Shown: positions 1 through 9,100 of the stretch, piece after piece
How the letters are laid out: the number at the start of each line of letters is the position of its first letter
Numbering within the stretch: the first letter of the stretch is position 1
DNA from: Schlesneria sp. DSM 10557
GTDB taxonomy: Bacteria > Planctomycetota > Planctomycetia > Planctomycetales > Planctomycetaceae
Direction of reading: 5' to 3'
Assembly: GCF_041860085.1 (NCBI RefSeq)
Contig: NZ_CP124747.1
Coordinates: 5,479,001-5,543,000, forward strand
Length of the DNA stretch: 64,000 nucleotides
Notes under the pieces: generated by a model
What the model was told of the DNA's origin: nothing
Seen by the model: the letters and a program-made list of their open reading frames with translations, nothing else
The model's database searches: none
Made by a program: the position numbers and the translations under genes

Positions 1-4
1 ATTG

Positions 5-262
5 CGATTCGACGTGGTGCCCATCTGCCGCAATAGACGCGCGAAGGTGGAATTGACGCCATCCGTTTCGGCAGGTCGTTTCGCTCTGCAAAGTGGTATG
101 GATCGCATGGAAGATGGGGTACAGGCGAAACTTCAACGGGATGAAGGAAAAGCGGATAAGTCCACTATCAGCCGAACGTCGATTTCTTCACCTGGCCCAG
201 AGTCAACCCCTTCGGTCAATCGACGCCTAAGTGATCGCGAATCGAAACATTGCACTGTCACC
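5..262. repeat. 260-bp direct repeat, copy 1
   Basis: This stretch is repeated in the same orientation at about 1236-1498, with substitutions and a few small indels. Long shared blocks include CGCCATCCGTTTCGGC and CCCCTTCGGTCAATCGACG. A core of about 38 bases, GGATAAGTCC followed by ACTATCAGCCGAAC and TTTCTTCA, recurs a third time at about 962-1013. No reading frame is convincingly conserved between the copies. Together with the gene at 311-847 this accounts for the first kilobase. It is probably a duplicated non-coding or decayed element. Confidence 0.75.
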
Positions 263-310
263 GTGTGTGCACGCTCCAAGAAATACGGTGACTACGTCAC
301 TCCCGTTGAA

Positions 311-847
311 TCACTGCTTTACCTTGTACGAGAATCTGATTTCCTTCCCCTCCTTCTTGAAATTGAACAGGATATATCCCTCATCTGGAAGCTCTTCATC
401 TGGATCCAACGGCACATTTATTGTCACTCCGGCCGAGTCATAGAATCCACCTGTGTACGGACTGCTATTGCCATTAATCTTCATCGTTATTCTCTCAGAT
501 GCGGTGGGAGATCCCGACAAAGATTTATTCACCCGCACGCAGAACCTGCTTCCCGCGATACTTTGTTGGAATAACGAAAATCCTTCAGGATACTCAATGA
601 CGGATTCGACCCACGCTTCTTTCGGGAGGAAACTACTTACTTGATCTGCCACAGTCGGCGTAAGAGCGATTTCTTTGAGGAGAACCCCACTCCATCTAGC
701 TCCTGATACCGATCTTGACGGAGTGCTGAAATTCTCTTTTCTCATCCCAAGGCACAATAGCAAGAATAAAACTCCGACAGCGACAACCAAGAGGACGGCA
801 GCGATGATGGTCCGCTTTCGAATGTCAGCACGGCTTGTGAGTGTCAT
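311..847 (-). CDS. small membrane-anchored hypothetical protein
   Basis: The 178-residue protein has a short basic N-terminus (TSRADIRKR) followed by one strongly hydrophobic segment at about residues 14-34 (IIAAVLLVVAVGVLFLLLC). The rest is a mixed, probably extracytoplasmic domain, so a signal-anchor topology is inferred. I recognise no family. The ATG at 847 has no clear Shine-Dalgarno sequence. The gene stands alone between two copies of a 260-bp direct repeat, which suggests it lies in a rearranged or acquired segment. Coding status rests on length, the well-placed membrane segment and the lack of a better frame. Confidence 0.55.
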   Translation of the reverse strand: MTLTSRADIRKRTIIAAVLLVVAVGVLFLLLCLGMRKENFSTPSRSVSGARWSGVLLKEIALTPTVADQVSSFLPKEAWVESVIEYPEGFSLFQQSIAGSRFCVRVNKSLSGSPTASERITMKINGNSSPYTGGFYDSAGVTINVPLDPDEELPDEGYILFNFKKEGKEIRFSYKVKQ

Positions 848-1158
848 CTGTGATGCAGCCTTCAGGAATTCCGTGAATAGTCCCCACTCCAGGCTCCGGG
901 AGGGGTGACCGCTAGGTTAAAGGCCGTTGCATCGTATAGTTCTAACGCAGAGAGAGAAAAGGGGATAAGTCCACTATCAGCCGAACAAAATTCGGTGAGG
1001 ATACCGGTTTCTTCAAGCGCAGACCGAGCCACTCGCTCGCTCAGCACGTCTTCCTGATTGCATATGCTGTGTCCCAGCGGGCACCCCACAGCGGTCGGGC
1101 CACCCAGCGGTCTGCAAGTTTTCATTGATGTCCCCGCAAACTTGGACCACCCTGTAAA

Positions 1159-1232
1159 CCGTGGCGCCGGCTTCCAGCCCGTGGGCTGTCGTACGTCGAC
1201 CCTTGGTCAGCGGCTGGAAGCCACTGCCACGG
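1159..1232. repeat. REP-like imperfect palindrome
   Basis: The left arm 1159-1179 and right arm 1212-1232 are inverted copies matching at 18 of 21 positions. They share CCGTGGC at the outer end and GGCTTCCAGCC at the inner end. The 32-base loop contains a GTCGTACGTCGAC near-palindrome. Size and shape resemble bacterial REP or small MITE-type elements. A RAYT relic, the enzyme class linked to REP sequences, lies 3.4 kb away. Function is inference. Confidence 0.65.
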
Positions 1233-1235
1233 AGA

Positions 1236-1498
1236 TTGCGATTTCACGTGGTCCCCATCTGCCGCAATAGACGCGCGAAGATGGGATTGACGCCATCCGT
1301 TTCGGCGGGTCGTTTCGCTCTCCAAAGTGGTATGGATCACCTGGAAGAAGGACCACAAGAAAATCCTCAAGAGGGATGAAGGAAAAGCGGATAAGTCCGA
1401 TATTAGCCGCACGTTGGTTTCTTCACCTGGCCCAAAGTCAACCCCTTCGGTCAATCGACGACTGAGTAATCGCAGATCAAAACATGCACTGTCACCGT
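1236..1498. repeat. 260-bp direct repeat, copy 2
   Basis: Second copy of the repeat at 5-262, starting immediately after the REP-like palindrome and ending at CACTGTCACCG. The copies differ by scattered substitutions and short indels, so the duplication is not recent. Sequence beyond the right end (after 1498) does not match the sequence after copy 1, which sets the boundary. Confidence 0.75.
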
Positions 1499-1773
1499 TG
1501 AATTCCCCGATCAAGAGCCTGCGAAGATCATTCCGCTGAGCCCCAGGGAAGATCCTCTGCGAGCGAAAGGATCTGACACGACCTCCGCGATCGGCTGCCG
1601 CCCGGCGTCAGCAAAACAGTAATTCATGTGATCAAAGCAGCTTCAGAGCTGATCGGAAGCTTGCACTGGTACGTAATCAATTTCCTCGCCCCCCGGTCCT
1701 GAAGACCGGTCGTACTTCCAAAGCCAGCCCGAAGCGAAAACAACGGCCCTCCAACAAAAGAGCCCTCCGCCAA

Positions 1774-1884
1774 GAGCTCTCCTCCGACCCCGCGTCTGTG
1801 GAAGCAGCGACTGAGTCGCTAAAGAGCAGAAAGCAGCCCCACTCAAGTGCTCTCCTCCGACCCTGCGTCTCATCGTACCACACA
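1774..1884. repeat. left arm of long inverted repeat around the transposase
   Basis: Read as reverse complement, this stretch matches 3882-3989 over about 105 bases. Shared blocks are TGTGTGGTACGATGAGAC, GGTCGGAGGAGAGC and TTTCTGCTCTT. Each arm contains the subunit ACGCNGGGTCGGAGGAGAGC (or a close variant) twice, about 70 bases apart. The arms are far longer than ordinary IS4-family terminal repeats. They may be a host repeat into which the element inserted. Confidence 0.7.
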
Positions 1885-2189
1885 AGTCTGCCGTAACGGG
1901 TTCGTGAAACGCGATGTCGGTGGCATCCTGACCTTTGTTTCTGGGGCGAATGAGGTTCAACGATGGAGAATGATTGGAGACGGGGTCCACCCGAGCGAGT
2001 AGTCGGATGAAAGAGAGCACGAGAGTGGGGAACGATGCTCTAGTATGGCAGCTGGCGGGCTGTCAGAGCGTACATCGGCGAGCGAGCTCATCTTGAGCGT
2101 GGTTACTCGTCGACGGTTCCGACCGTTGGAGAGACCTGCGGGAAGTCGGTGGGCTGGCGGTGCTCAGGGACAGTTGATGACGTTCTGTG

Positions 2190-3695
2190 TCATACTCTGC
2201 CTCGACCGCGATCGGATCCGCGGGAGGGGCCGTCATTGCAGAGCTGATCACCACCGCGGGGCATTCGCGCAGAAGCCTCGGGTCCAAATGAATTCCAAGC
2301 CTGGGAGAGGTCATGCAGACGTTGAAGACCCAGCCACAGCGTTTGGGAGCCGGGTTGAGTTTTCGGACGCATCACGTAACCACCCAACGAGGCAATCATC
2401 CGGACCATTTCGTTCAGCGTCGGGGGGCTCTGAGGGAGCACGTTGTTGTGCGTGACCATGTAAACGGGTTTCCATTCACAAGGCTCGAAGACGACTTCGC
2501 AGTCCAGGTCGGGACACTGCTGGCTGAGCCGACACAGATATAAGATTTTCCACGCAACGATCGAGTACACGGCAACGCAATTCAGCAGTCGATCCATCTC
2601 CTCGAAGTACCGTTCTTCAATGCGGCAACCCGATTTCAAGGTTTTGAAATAAACTTCGATCTGCCAGCGGATACCGTAGTATTTCACGATCAATTGAACC
2701 TGTTCGAGGTTATCGATCGGCAATGTTGTCAGGAGAATCCATTGGATTGGCTGTTGTCCTTCTGGAGGACTTGGTTCTTCTACCAGGACAACATTCAACG
2801 TCGCTTCAAGGAGTTTGCGGTCGGGGCGGTGAGGTGGTCGAAGTGTGACCGTCGCCGTACGAATTTCCACTGCCGCGACCCGAGCGTCTCGTTCTAGTGT
2901 GCGTTTTCGTTTATTCGCCTTTACCTTGGGAGTCCGACGGCTCACTTTGACGCTACACGACAACAAACTGCTTGACGCCCGCAGTGTTTCCACCAAATTC
3001 TGGGGGTGATTGCTCAGAACCCTGTTGTCGTGGCAGGCACGTACCAGTAACTGCAATTCCTGTCCTTCACCCGTGTTTCGCGGCTCGGCGAACAGTTCGT
3101 AGATATCTGCTTCACTATCTCCCACACAGATGCACTGGGTGTCAGGGCAGACTTTGGCGACCTCTCGCGCCGCTCGAAGGCCCTCCAGCCAGCGGAAACT
3201 CTCTTTATCTTCAATCGGAGTCGCCATGCGTCTATCTCGTTTTTCCGAACGAGGGACCTGCGTCTCAATCGATTTGCGAACCCAGGTCTTATTCCAGGTT
3301 TCGCCCAGAGGAATCCCGTTGGTATCAAAGGCAATCAACGGATGAACGAACGCGCCAAAGCGTGTTTTAAACTCAAGCGGGCCGCTTTCTCTGACTTGCT
3401 GCCTGGGGCGAGTGACATCCAGTTGGGTCGTGTCTTGAACCAACACGACCACGTCTGTTTGGCGAATTCGCTCATACGTGGCGGCGACATGGGGAGAGCG
3501 GATCGCCTCGGGGGACACCTTCGGATTATCGCAGAACCGATAGGCCCCTTCCATTTCGGCGCGTCCCTTCATCGCGGCCGGAATACTCATGTTCGGCTTC
3601 TCAGAGACGCGTTCCATGATCCTGACAAATCGCTTCGTCAACCGCTTGTCACCGAATTGGGCTGTGTCCAACTGATCAAAGATCATCTCCGGCAT
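2190..3695 (-). CDS. IS4-family (Tn5-like) transposase
   Basis: The 501-residue protein is a DDE transposase for cut-and-paste movement. It starts with a Tn5-type N-terminal region (FGDKRLTKRFVRIMERV, residues 14-30). The catalytic core shows D88 (VLVQDTTQ), D193 (CVGDSEAD) and the signature Y340-x2-R343-x3-E347-x6-K354, the IS4-family YREK motif. The C-terminal LGLQRLHDLSQAW is also typical. Length is close to the usual 450-500 residues and the frame is intact. I chose the ATG at 3695, before MPEMIFDQLD; the frame stays open upstream to 3878, but that extension is unlike the family. Confidence 0.93.
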   Translation of the reverse strand: MPEMIFDQLDTAQFGDKRLTKRFVRIMERVSEKPNMSIPAAMKGRAEMEGAYRFCDNPKVSPEAIRSPHVAATYERIRQTDVVVLVQDTTQLDVTRPRQQVRESGPLEFKTRFGAFVHPLIAFDTNGIPLGETWNKTWVRKSIETQVPRSEKRDRRMATPIEDKESFRWLEGLRAAREVAKVCPDTQCICVGDSEADIYELFAEPRNTGEGQELQLLVRACHDNRVLSNHPQNLVETLRASSSLLSCSVKVSRRTPKVKANKRKRTLERDARVAAVEIRTATVTLRPPHRPDRKLLEATLNVVLVEEPSPPEGQQPIQWILLTTLPIDNLEQVQLIVKYYGIRWQIEVYFKTLKSGCRIEERYFEEMDRLLNCVAVYSIVAWKILYLCRLSQQCPDLDCEVVFEPCEWKPVYMVTHNNVLPQSPPTLNEMVRMIASLGGYVMRPKTQPGSQTLWLGLQRLHDLSQAWNSFGPEASARMPRGGDQLCNDGPSRGSDRGRGRV

Positions 3696-3881
3696 GGCAA
3701 GGACTTTCACGAGAGAATTGAAACCAATCCTCACGCAATCCTTGCGTGAACACGTCCTATGATGACTCGCTGTCCAGGTCACACACAAAAACGGACCACG
3801 AAAATCGCTTCTATTCAAATAAAAACAACTCACGACAAACCAACATCGGCAATAACCGCCGGAGGACCGAGAAGACAAAGA

Positions 3882-3989
3882 TGTGTGGTACGATGAGACA
3901 CAAGGTCGGAGGAGAGCTCTTGTGTGGGGTTGATTTCTGCTCTTAGGGGCTTAGTCGTGGCTTTCACTGACGCGGGGTCGGAGAGAGCT
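3882..3989. repeat. right arm of long inverted repeat around the transposase
   Basis: Inverted partner of 1774-1884, starting TGTGTGGTACGATGAGAC and containing the GGTCGGAGGAGAGC subunit near 3903 and a shorter variant (GGTCGGAGAGAGC) near 3977. It lies about 185 bases upstream of the transposase start codon. Confidence 0.7.
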
Positions 3990-4570
3990 GCACATGGACC
4001 AGTATTGCGCGCTGGTAAAACCTCTACGCGACAACCACTAAATTCTTGTCTTCTGTCGCAACGAAGGCCCAGCTTCCCGGGATTAACCTGGCGAGCACAG
4101 TCGCAGAAAGAACGAATCCAGAATACAAACGAGCCGCATCAATCCTCGTGCCGAACAGTATTGGCAGTGTCCCCTGCGGGTAACCTCATAATCGCGACTT
4201 GTCCCCGTTTCTGCTCGCGGCAAAAATCGCCAGAAATTTCGTTCCCGATCGATGACTTTCGTCACACCTGCCATTTCTACTGATTAGACTTGCGATGAAA
4301 TCGATCAAGAATAAGGCATATCATGTCTATCAGGCGAATTATCCATGGATCTTTCTGTGTAATATTACGTCCCCCCAAAGCGCATAACAGGTTTACCACT
4401 TCAAGTGTTGCTGCCGCGTCGTTGGCATCGCGGTCCACTGCTGCGTAGGCTCCGGTAACCGCCATTAATGTTTCTCCTTCGCGCAACAGTCTTTGGTGTG
4501 AAAGACCGATTTGTCGCTTTGGCAACCACAATAACACATTCGTGTGGCAGCCGTCGGGCGTCGCCAACCA

Positions 4571-4660
4571 TAGATTGAGTGCCACGTAACGAAGTGCCGA
4601 ACAGAGGTGTTCGTCCTCTTCGATTGGAAAAGACTTGTAAGTCTCCTGATACAAATGCCC
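4571..4660 (-). pseudogene. relic of REP-associated tyrosine transposase (RAYT)
   Basis: On the minus strand this stretch encodes GHLYQETYKSFPIEEDEH followed by LCSALRYVALN. It matches the conserved central block of RAYT / Y1 transposases (GHVWQGRFKSFPI, then DEHLLTVLRYVERNP). Similarity fades on both sides: the N-terminal HUH region, the catalytic tyrosine helix and the C-terminal part are not recognisable in any frame. It is therefore a fragment of about 30 codons of a gene normally around 200 codons long. These enzymes act on REP palindromes, and repeats with hairpins lie beside it. Confidence 0.7.
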
Positions 4661-4758
4661 CGTTCGCCGGGTGTTTTGTGTGCTGTTCTTGGCATGACAA
4701 AGAAGCTGTCTTCCGCAGAAGCTCGCGTCAACCCTGATTGGACTTATCCCCTTTTCGG

Positions 4759-4965
4759 CCTGTACTTTGGATTGAGGTTCGGCAGTGTTACGGGGGTTTT
4801 TGTCGATTGGGTAATCCTGCCGAGGGACCGTCAGGTCTACTATGGTGGAGTCGGTTCGATCTGACCCGATGTAGCCCTGTCGTTCCGCGACAGGATGGCC
4901 GAACCGGGAGCGGACCCGGGAGTGGGGGGCACCACAACCCGGGGGCGGGGGACACCACATGTTCT
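4759..4965. repeat. 200-bp direct repeat with hairpin, copy A
   Basis: Starts GCCTGTACTTTGG and is repeated at 5065-5268, an offset of 306 bases, with roughly 85 percent identity by eye. It contains a perfect hairpin at 4876-4894, stem CCTGTCG with loop TTCCG, and a G-rich tail of GGGAGCGGACCCGGG type. The RAYT relic ends about 100 bases before it. Confidence 0.75.
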
Positions 4966-5064
4966 CGGTTTGGGGACTGCCGGTTCGCGCACCGAGACAG
5001 CAATTCCGTGGGGCGTAGGACACGGGGGCACTGTCCAGTGTCACGACTCGCTTTTCATTTTCAG

Positions 5065-5268
5065 CCTGTACTTTGGCTTGAGGTTCGGCGGTGTTACAAG
5101 GGTTTTTGTCGATTCGGTCATCCTGCCGAGGGACCGTCAGGACTACTTTGGTGGCGTGGGTTTGATCTGGCCCGATGTCGCCCTGTCGTTCCGCGACAGG
5201 AGGGGCGAACTGGGAGTGGACCCGGGAGCGGGGGAGACCACAGGGGGCGGGGAGACCGCATCTTCTCA
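5065..5268. repeat. 200-bp direct repeat with hairpin, copy B
   Basis: Second copy of 4759-4965. The hairpin (5182-5200, stem CCTGTCG, loop TTCCG) is perfectly conserved while flanking bases differ, so the stem may be under constraint. The G-rich tail is also kept. Confidence 0.75.
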
Positions 5269-5841
5269 GTTTGGTGCGGAGCAGACATTGGGGCGCAGTT
5301 GCGTTGTGCAGGCAGTCCCGCTGTTCCACGAGACTGGTCGTTCGCACCTCGTTGATCTGCGAGTCTGATTCCAGAGGTTTGGATGTTTGGGCTCGCGATG
5401 TGGCTGTTTGTTGCTGACACTGCTTTCCATGGTCAGTCTGCTGCCGGAGAGGGGGAAAGCGGAACGAGATGGACGGGCCGCACAACCCGCACCGAATAGG
5501 TCTGATGGTGATGCGAGGGGGCGGGGGCCGTCCGTCCATGCGCTGCTGGCCAATCGACGTTTTTTGATCCGCAGCAAGACTAAATTCGCATCAGGACGAT
5601 TTCGAGGCGGATGCGGACGGCGACAGCAGCAGCGACGGTGACGGGGCGGCAGTCGTCGGCAATTCGCGAGGGAAAGTGAGGGACAGGTGAGTCAGGAATC
5701 GGAGTTTACTACGTGGACGTGAAGTGTAATGGCCTGAGGAGGGATCAGACACTGCGGCGGGATGCCGCTGCAATGCCGGAGGGGGGGCGGGCGTTCAGAA
5801 TGAATGGCAGGGACCGCCGACGCGGTCTGGGGGAGACGGGC

Positions 5842-5938
5842 TGGCCAACTGGCCAGAATTGGCCAGCCGGTTGGCCAGTCCCATGTGCTGCAGCGATCAG
5901 GGATTAAGCAATTTTCGTGTGACTGGCCCGGCTGGCCA
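5842..5938. promoter_or_regulatory. cluster of five TGGCCA palindromes
   Basis: TGGCCA occurs at 5842-5847, 5850-5855, 5860-5865, 5872-5877 and 5933-5938. The first four start 8, 10 and 12 bases apart, close to one helical turn. The cluster lies about 255 bases upstream of the large fusion gene at 6193. A multi-site operator is one explanation; a simple-sequence expansion is another. Confidence 0.35.
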
Positions 5939-6192
5939 GCGGATTCCGGGAAGCGGCTGATCCTCCCGTTCATGGAACTTGGTCAAGATCATCCGGGCTG
6001 CCGTTGCCACCTGGAGGGCCTCTGTGGCCTGAAATTGTCGACCGATCTATTGTCCCGATTCACGATTGTTGTGAGGCGTCTGCGGGAAATGGAGTGCCAA
6101 CGACGGGAATGCATACGCTCTTTCGCTGGTATTTCGAGGTTATTCGCATCAGACTGTCTTGATGTTCTGGTTGAAGGTATCCGGAGATTCTC

Positions 6193-9100
6193 ATGCGTGT
6201 CGTTTTGCGATTCCTGGTGGGGTGGATCTGTTTTGCAGGGGTTGCCGGCCTGACGCTGGCTGATGAGGCGACCACCATCCGGCTGAACCTGCGGAATCGG
6301 GTTGAAGTCGCTCCCAAGTTAAAACGCTGGCATACCGTGACCACTCCGACGGACTGGAATCCCCGGAAGACGGCCATCGTCGTCTGTGATATGTGGGATC
6401 AGCACTGGTGTCCCGAGTCGACCACGCGTGTGGCGGAAATGGCACCTCACATGGATGAGGTGATTCAGGCAGCCCGGTCCCTGGGGGTGTTCATTATCCA
6501 CTGTCCCAGTGACACGATGGACTTCTACAAGGATACGCCGCAGCGGAAGCGGGCTCAGGACGCGCCGATGGTGGAAACGAAGCGGCCGCTCGAACGGTGG
6601 TGCAAGATTGATTTGACTCGAGAAGCCCCGCTGCCGATCGATGACAGCGACGGGGGGTGCGACTGTGCAGAACCGGTCAAGAATTATCGTGCCTGGTCAC
6701 GTCAGATCGCTGACATCGAGATCCATGACGAAGACGCGATCACCGATTCTGACGAAGCCTATCGACTGATGCGAAGTCGAGGAATCGAGAATGTGATTGT
6801 CATGGGAGTACACACCAACATGTGTGTTCTCGGTCGTCCGTTCTCGATTCGGCAGATGGTCTATCAGGGGATGAACGTGGTGCTCATGCGGGACATGACG
6901 GATACCATGTACAACCCGGCGATGAAGCCTTTCGTCAGCCACTTTTCCGGCACGGATCTGGTGGTTGAGCACATCGAGAAGTACTGGTGTCCCACGATCA
7001 CCAGCAGCGACTTTCTGGGAAAGCCCCCGTTTCGATTCGGGGCCGACAAGCGGCCTCATGTCGTGATTCTTACGGCAGAGGACGAGTATCGGACCGAAGA
7101 GACTCTGCCGATATTTGCTGGCAAGTATCTGCAGAAAGATTTTCGCGTCAGCTTCGTCTTCAACGATTTCTTCAATAAGTTCGATCTACCGGGCATCGAT
7201 CAGGTGGAAGATGCCGATGTCCTGCTGGTCAGTGTCCGTCGTCGGCCGCTGCCGCCAGCGCAATTGGAGTTCATCCGGAAGTACGTGTCAGCCGGTAAGC
7301 CGGTCGTCGGGATTCGCACGGCCAGTCACGCGTTTTCGCTCCGCAGCGGGGTCGCCGATACGAGTGATTCTCAGGTTCCGCTTGAGGCCTGGCCTGAATT
7401 TGATCGCGAAGTGATCGGTGGCAACTATCAAGGGCATACCGCGAACGAGTCCAAAAGCCTGATTCAGATTCCGGAGGGGGTGACGCATCCGATCCTGACT
7501 GGTCTACCGACCGACGAATTTCCCAGCGCTGGAACGCTCTACCTGAATTCTCCCCTGCCGAAGGACTCACAGGAACTTCTACGAGGCCGGGTGGAAGGGC
7601 TTGAGAAACAGGAACCCGTCGCCTGGACGTTTAAGCGGCAGGACGGAGGCCGCACGTTTTACACCTCGCTGGGCCACAAAGGCGATTTTAGTCAACCTCC
7701 CTTTCAGCGGTTGTTGCTGAACGCCATCTGCTGGGCCGCGGATATCGCAGTTCCGACCGACGATCAATTTGCGGCTGCCGGTGTGGCTCAGAAGGGACCT
7801 GAAGACGTTCCTTCCCCCTGGGTCCCGTTTACGGTCCCCGGTTTGTGGGAAAAGCAGCCCGGACTTGAGAGTTATGATGGCTTTGCCTGGTTCCGTTGCG
7901 AGGTCAAGATCCCTGAAACGTGGGCAGGGCGAGGAGCTTTCCTGCTTGTTGAGAACGTCGATAATTCCTGCGAAAGCTTTGTGAACGGGGTCAAGGTCGG
8001 CGTGAGTGGCGGGCTTCCTCCCAAGTACACGAATGGCGTTGACAACATCCATCGATACGTGATTCCCGAGAAGACACTGAAGCCGGGCGAGATCAACACA
8101 ATTGCGATCCGGGTCTATGACGAAGGGGGGGCTGGTGGATTCAAGTCGGGGCCTCCTCAGCTGATTGCCGGAAATGAAGCCATTTCCCTGGAAGGAAACT
8201 GGCTGTTCCGAACGGGTGACGACCTGGCCTGGGCGACGATTCCAACCAGCCAGCTCGCAGGAACAGGGGAGCAGCCTCCTCCGGCTTTGAAGCCGTTCGC
8301 GAAAGTGATACCGGCACCGGCAGTCAATCGGTTCGCGACGGTCATTCGACGCGAAGCTCAGCAGACGGCCTTGTCCGCTCAAGAATCGATGGACCACTTC
8401 AAGATCCCGGAAGATCTAGCGGTCGATCTTGTCCTCGCCGAACCCGAGGTGGCGCAGCCGCTGTTCATGAATTTTGACGAGCGAGGGCGAATGTGGGTGA
8501 TGCAGTACCTGCAGTATCCCGAGCCTGCGGGGCTGACTCTATTGAGTAAAGATCAGTGGTGGCGAGCGGTCTATGACAAGGTCCCCGATCCACCACCGCA
8601 GGGCGAGAAGGGCCTGGACAAGATCACGATCCATGAGGATACCGACGGTGACGGTGTTTACGATAAACATGTGACCTTCGTCGATGACCTGAATATCGCC
8701 ACGGCCTTCGTACAGGGCCGCGGCGGACTCTGGGTGCTCAATCCTCCTTACCTTTTGTTCTACGCGGACAAGGACGGAGACGACGTGCCTGACGGTGATC
8801 CGGAAGTGCATCTCTCAGGGTTTGGCATTGAAGATACTCACTCAGTTGTCAGCAGCCTGCGCTGGGGACCGGACGGATGGCTGTATGGAGCCCAGGGGAG
8901 TACGGTCTCGGGGAGTGTTCGGATTGGCTTGCCGACGAAAGATGAAGGGAAGCGTCCTGTTCCGACAGTGCATTCGCTGGGACAGAACATCTGGCGCTAT
9001 CACCCCGTCACGCGCACGTACGAGATCTTCTCGGAAGGGGGAGGAAACGCCTTCGGACTCGAAATTGATTCGGCAGGACGCATTTTCTCGGGACACAACG

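Larger units (their letters stand above)
848..2189. other. gene-poor region with repeats
   Basis: About 1.3 kb without a credible gene. It holds a partial third copy of the GGATAAGTCC core (962-1013), a REP-like hairpin (1159-1232), the second copy of the 260-bp repeat (1236-1498) and the left arm of the inverted repeats around the transposase (1774-1884). Short frames of 70-130 codons occur on both strands but none has recognisable content. Nothing else was seen. Confidence 0.6.
1774..3989 (-). mobile_element. IS4-family element region with flanking inverted repeats
   Basis: One Tn5-like IS4-family transposase gene sits inside a pair of about 105-base inverted repeats. I could not identify short terminal inverted repeats or a target-site duplication next to the transposase. 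The exact ends of the insertion sequence are therefore unknown, and the span given is the outer limit set by the long repeats. Confidence 0.5.
3696..6192. other. long gene-poor region with decayed elements
   Basis: About 2.5 kb without an intact recognisable gene. It holds the right arm of the transposase-flanking repeats (3882-3989), a RAYT relic (4571-4660), a pair of 200-bp direct repeats with internal hairpins (4759-4965, 5065-5268) and a TGGCCA cluster (5842-5938). An open frame on the minus strand from 5539 to 4277 runs through the repeats and the relic. Only the relic part has recognisable protein content, so I do not call it a gene. Confidence 0.6.

Noticed and set aside
862-1125. An 87-codon minus-strand frame before the small membrane-protein gene
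   Set aside because: It crosses the third copy of the repeat core, has no ribosome binding site and no recognisable content.
2041-2189. Possible short terminal inverted repeats of the insertion sequence, such as shared ACATCGGC near 2073 and 3843
   Set aside because: The 8-base match is in direct rather than inverted orientation and is expected by chance; no better pair was found by eye.
4277-5539. A 420-codon open frame on the minus strand through the hairpin repeats and RAYT relic
   Set aside because: The repeats contribute low-complexity Pro/Arg-rich residues, only the 30-codon relic resembles a protein, and there is no ribosome binding site. The offset of 306 bases between repeats keeps the frame open by chance.
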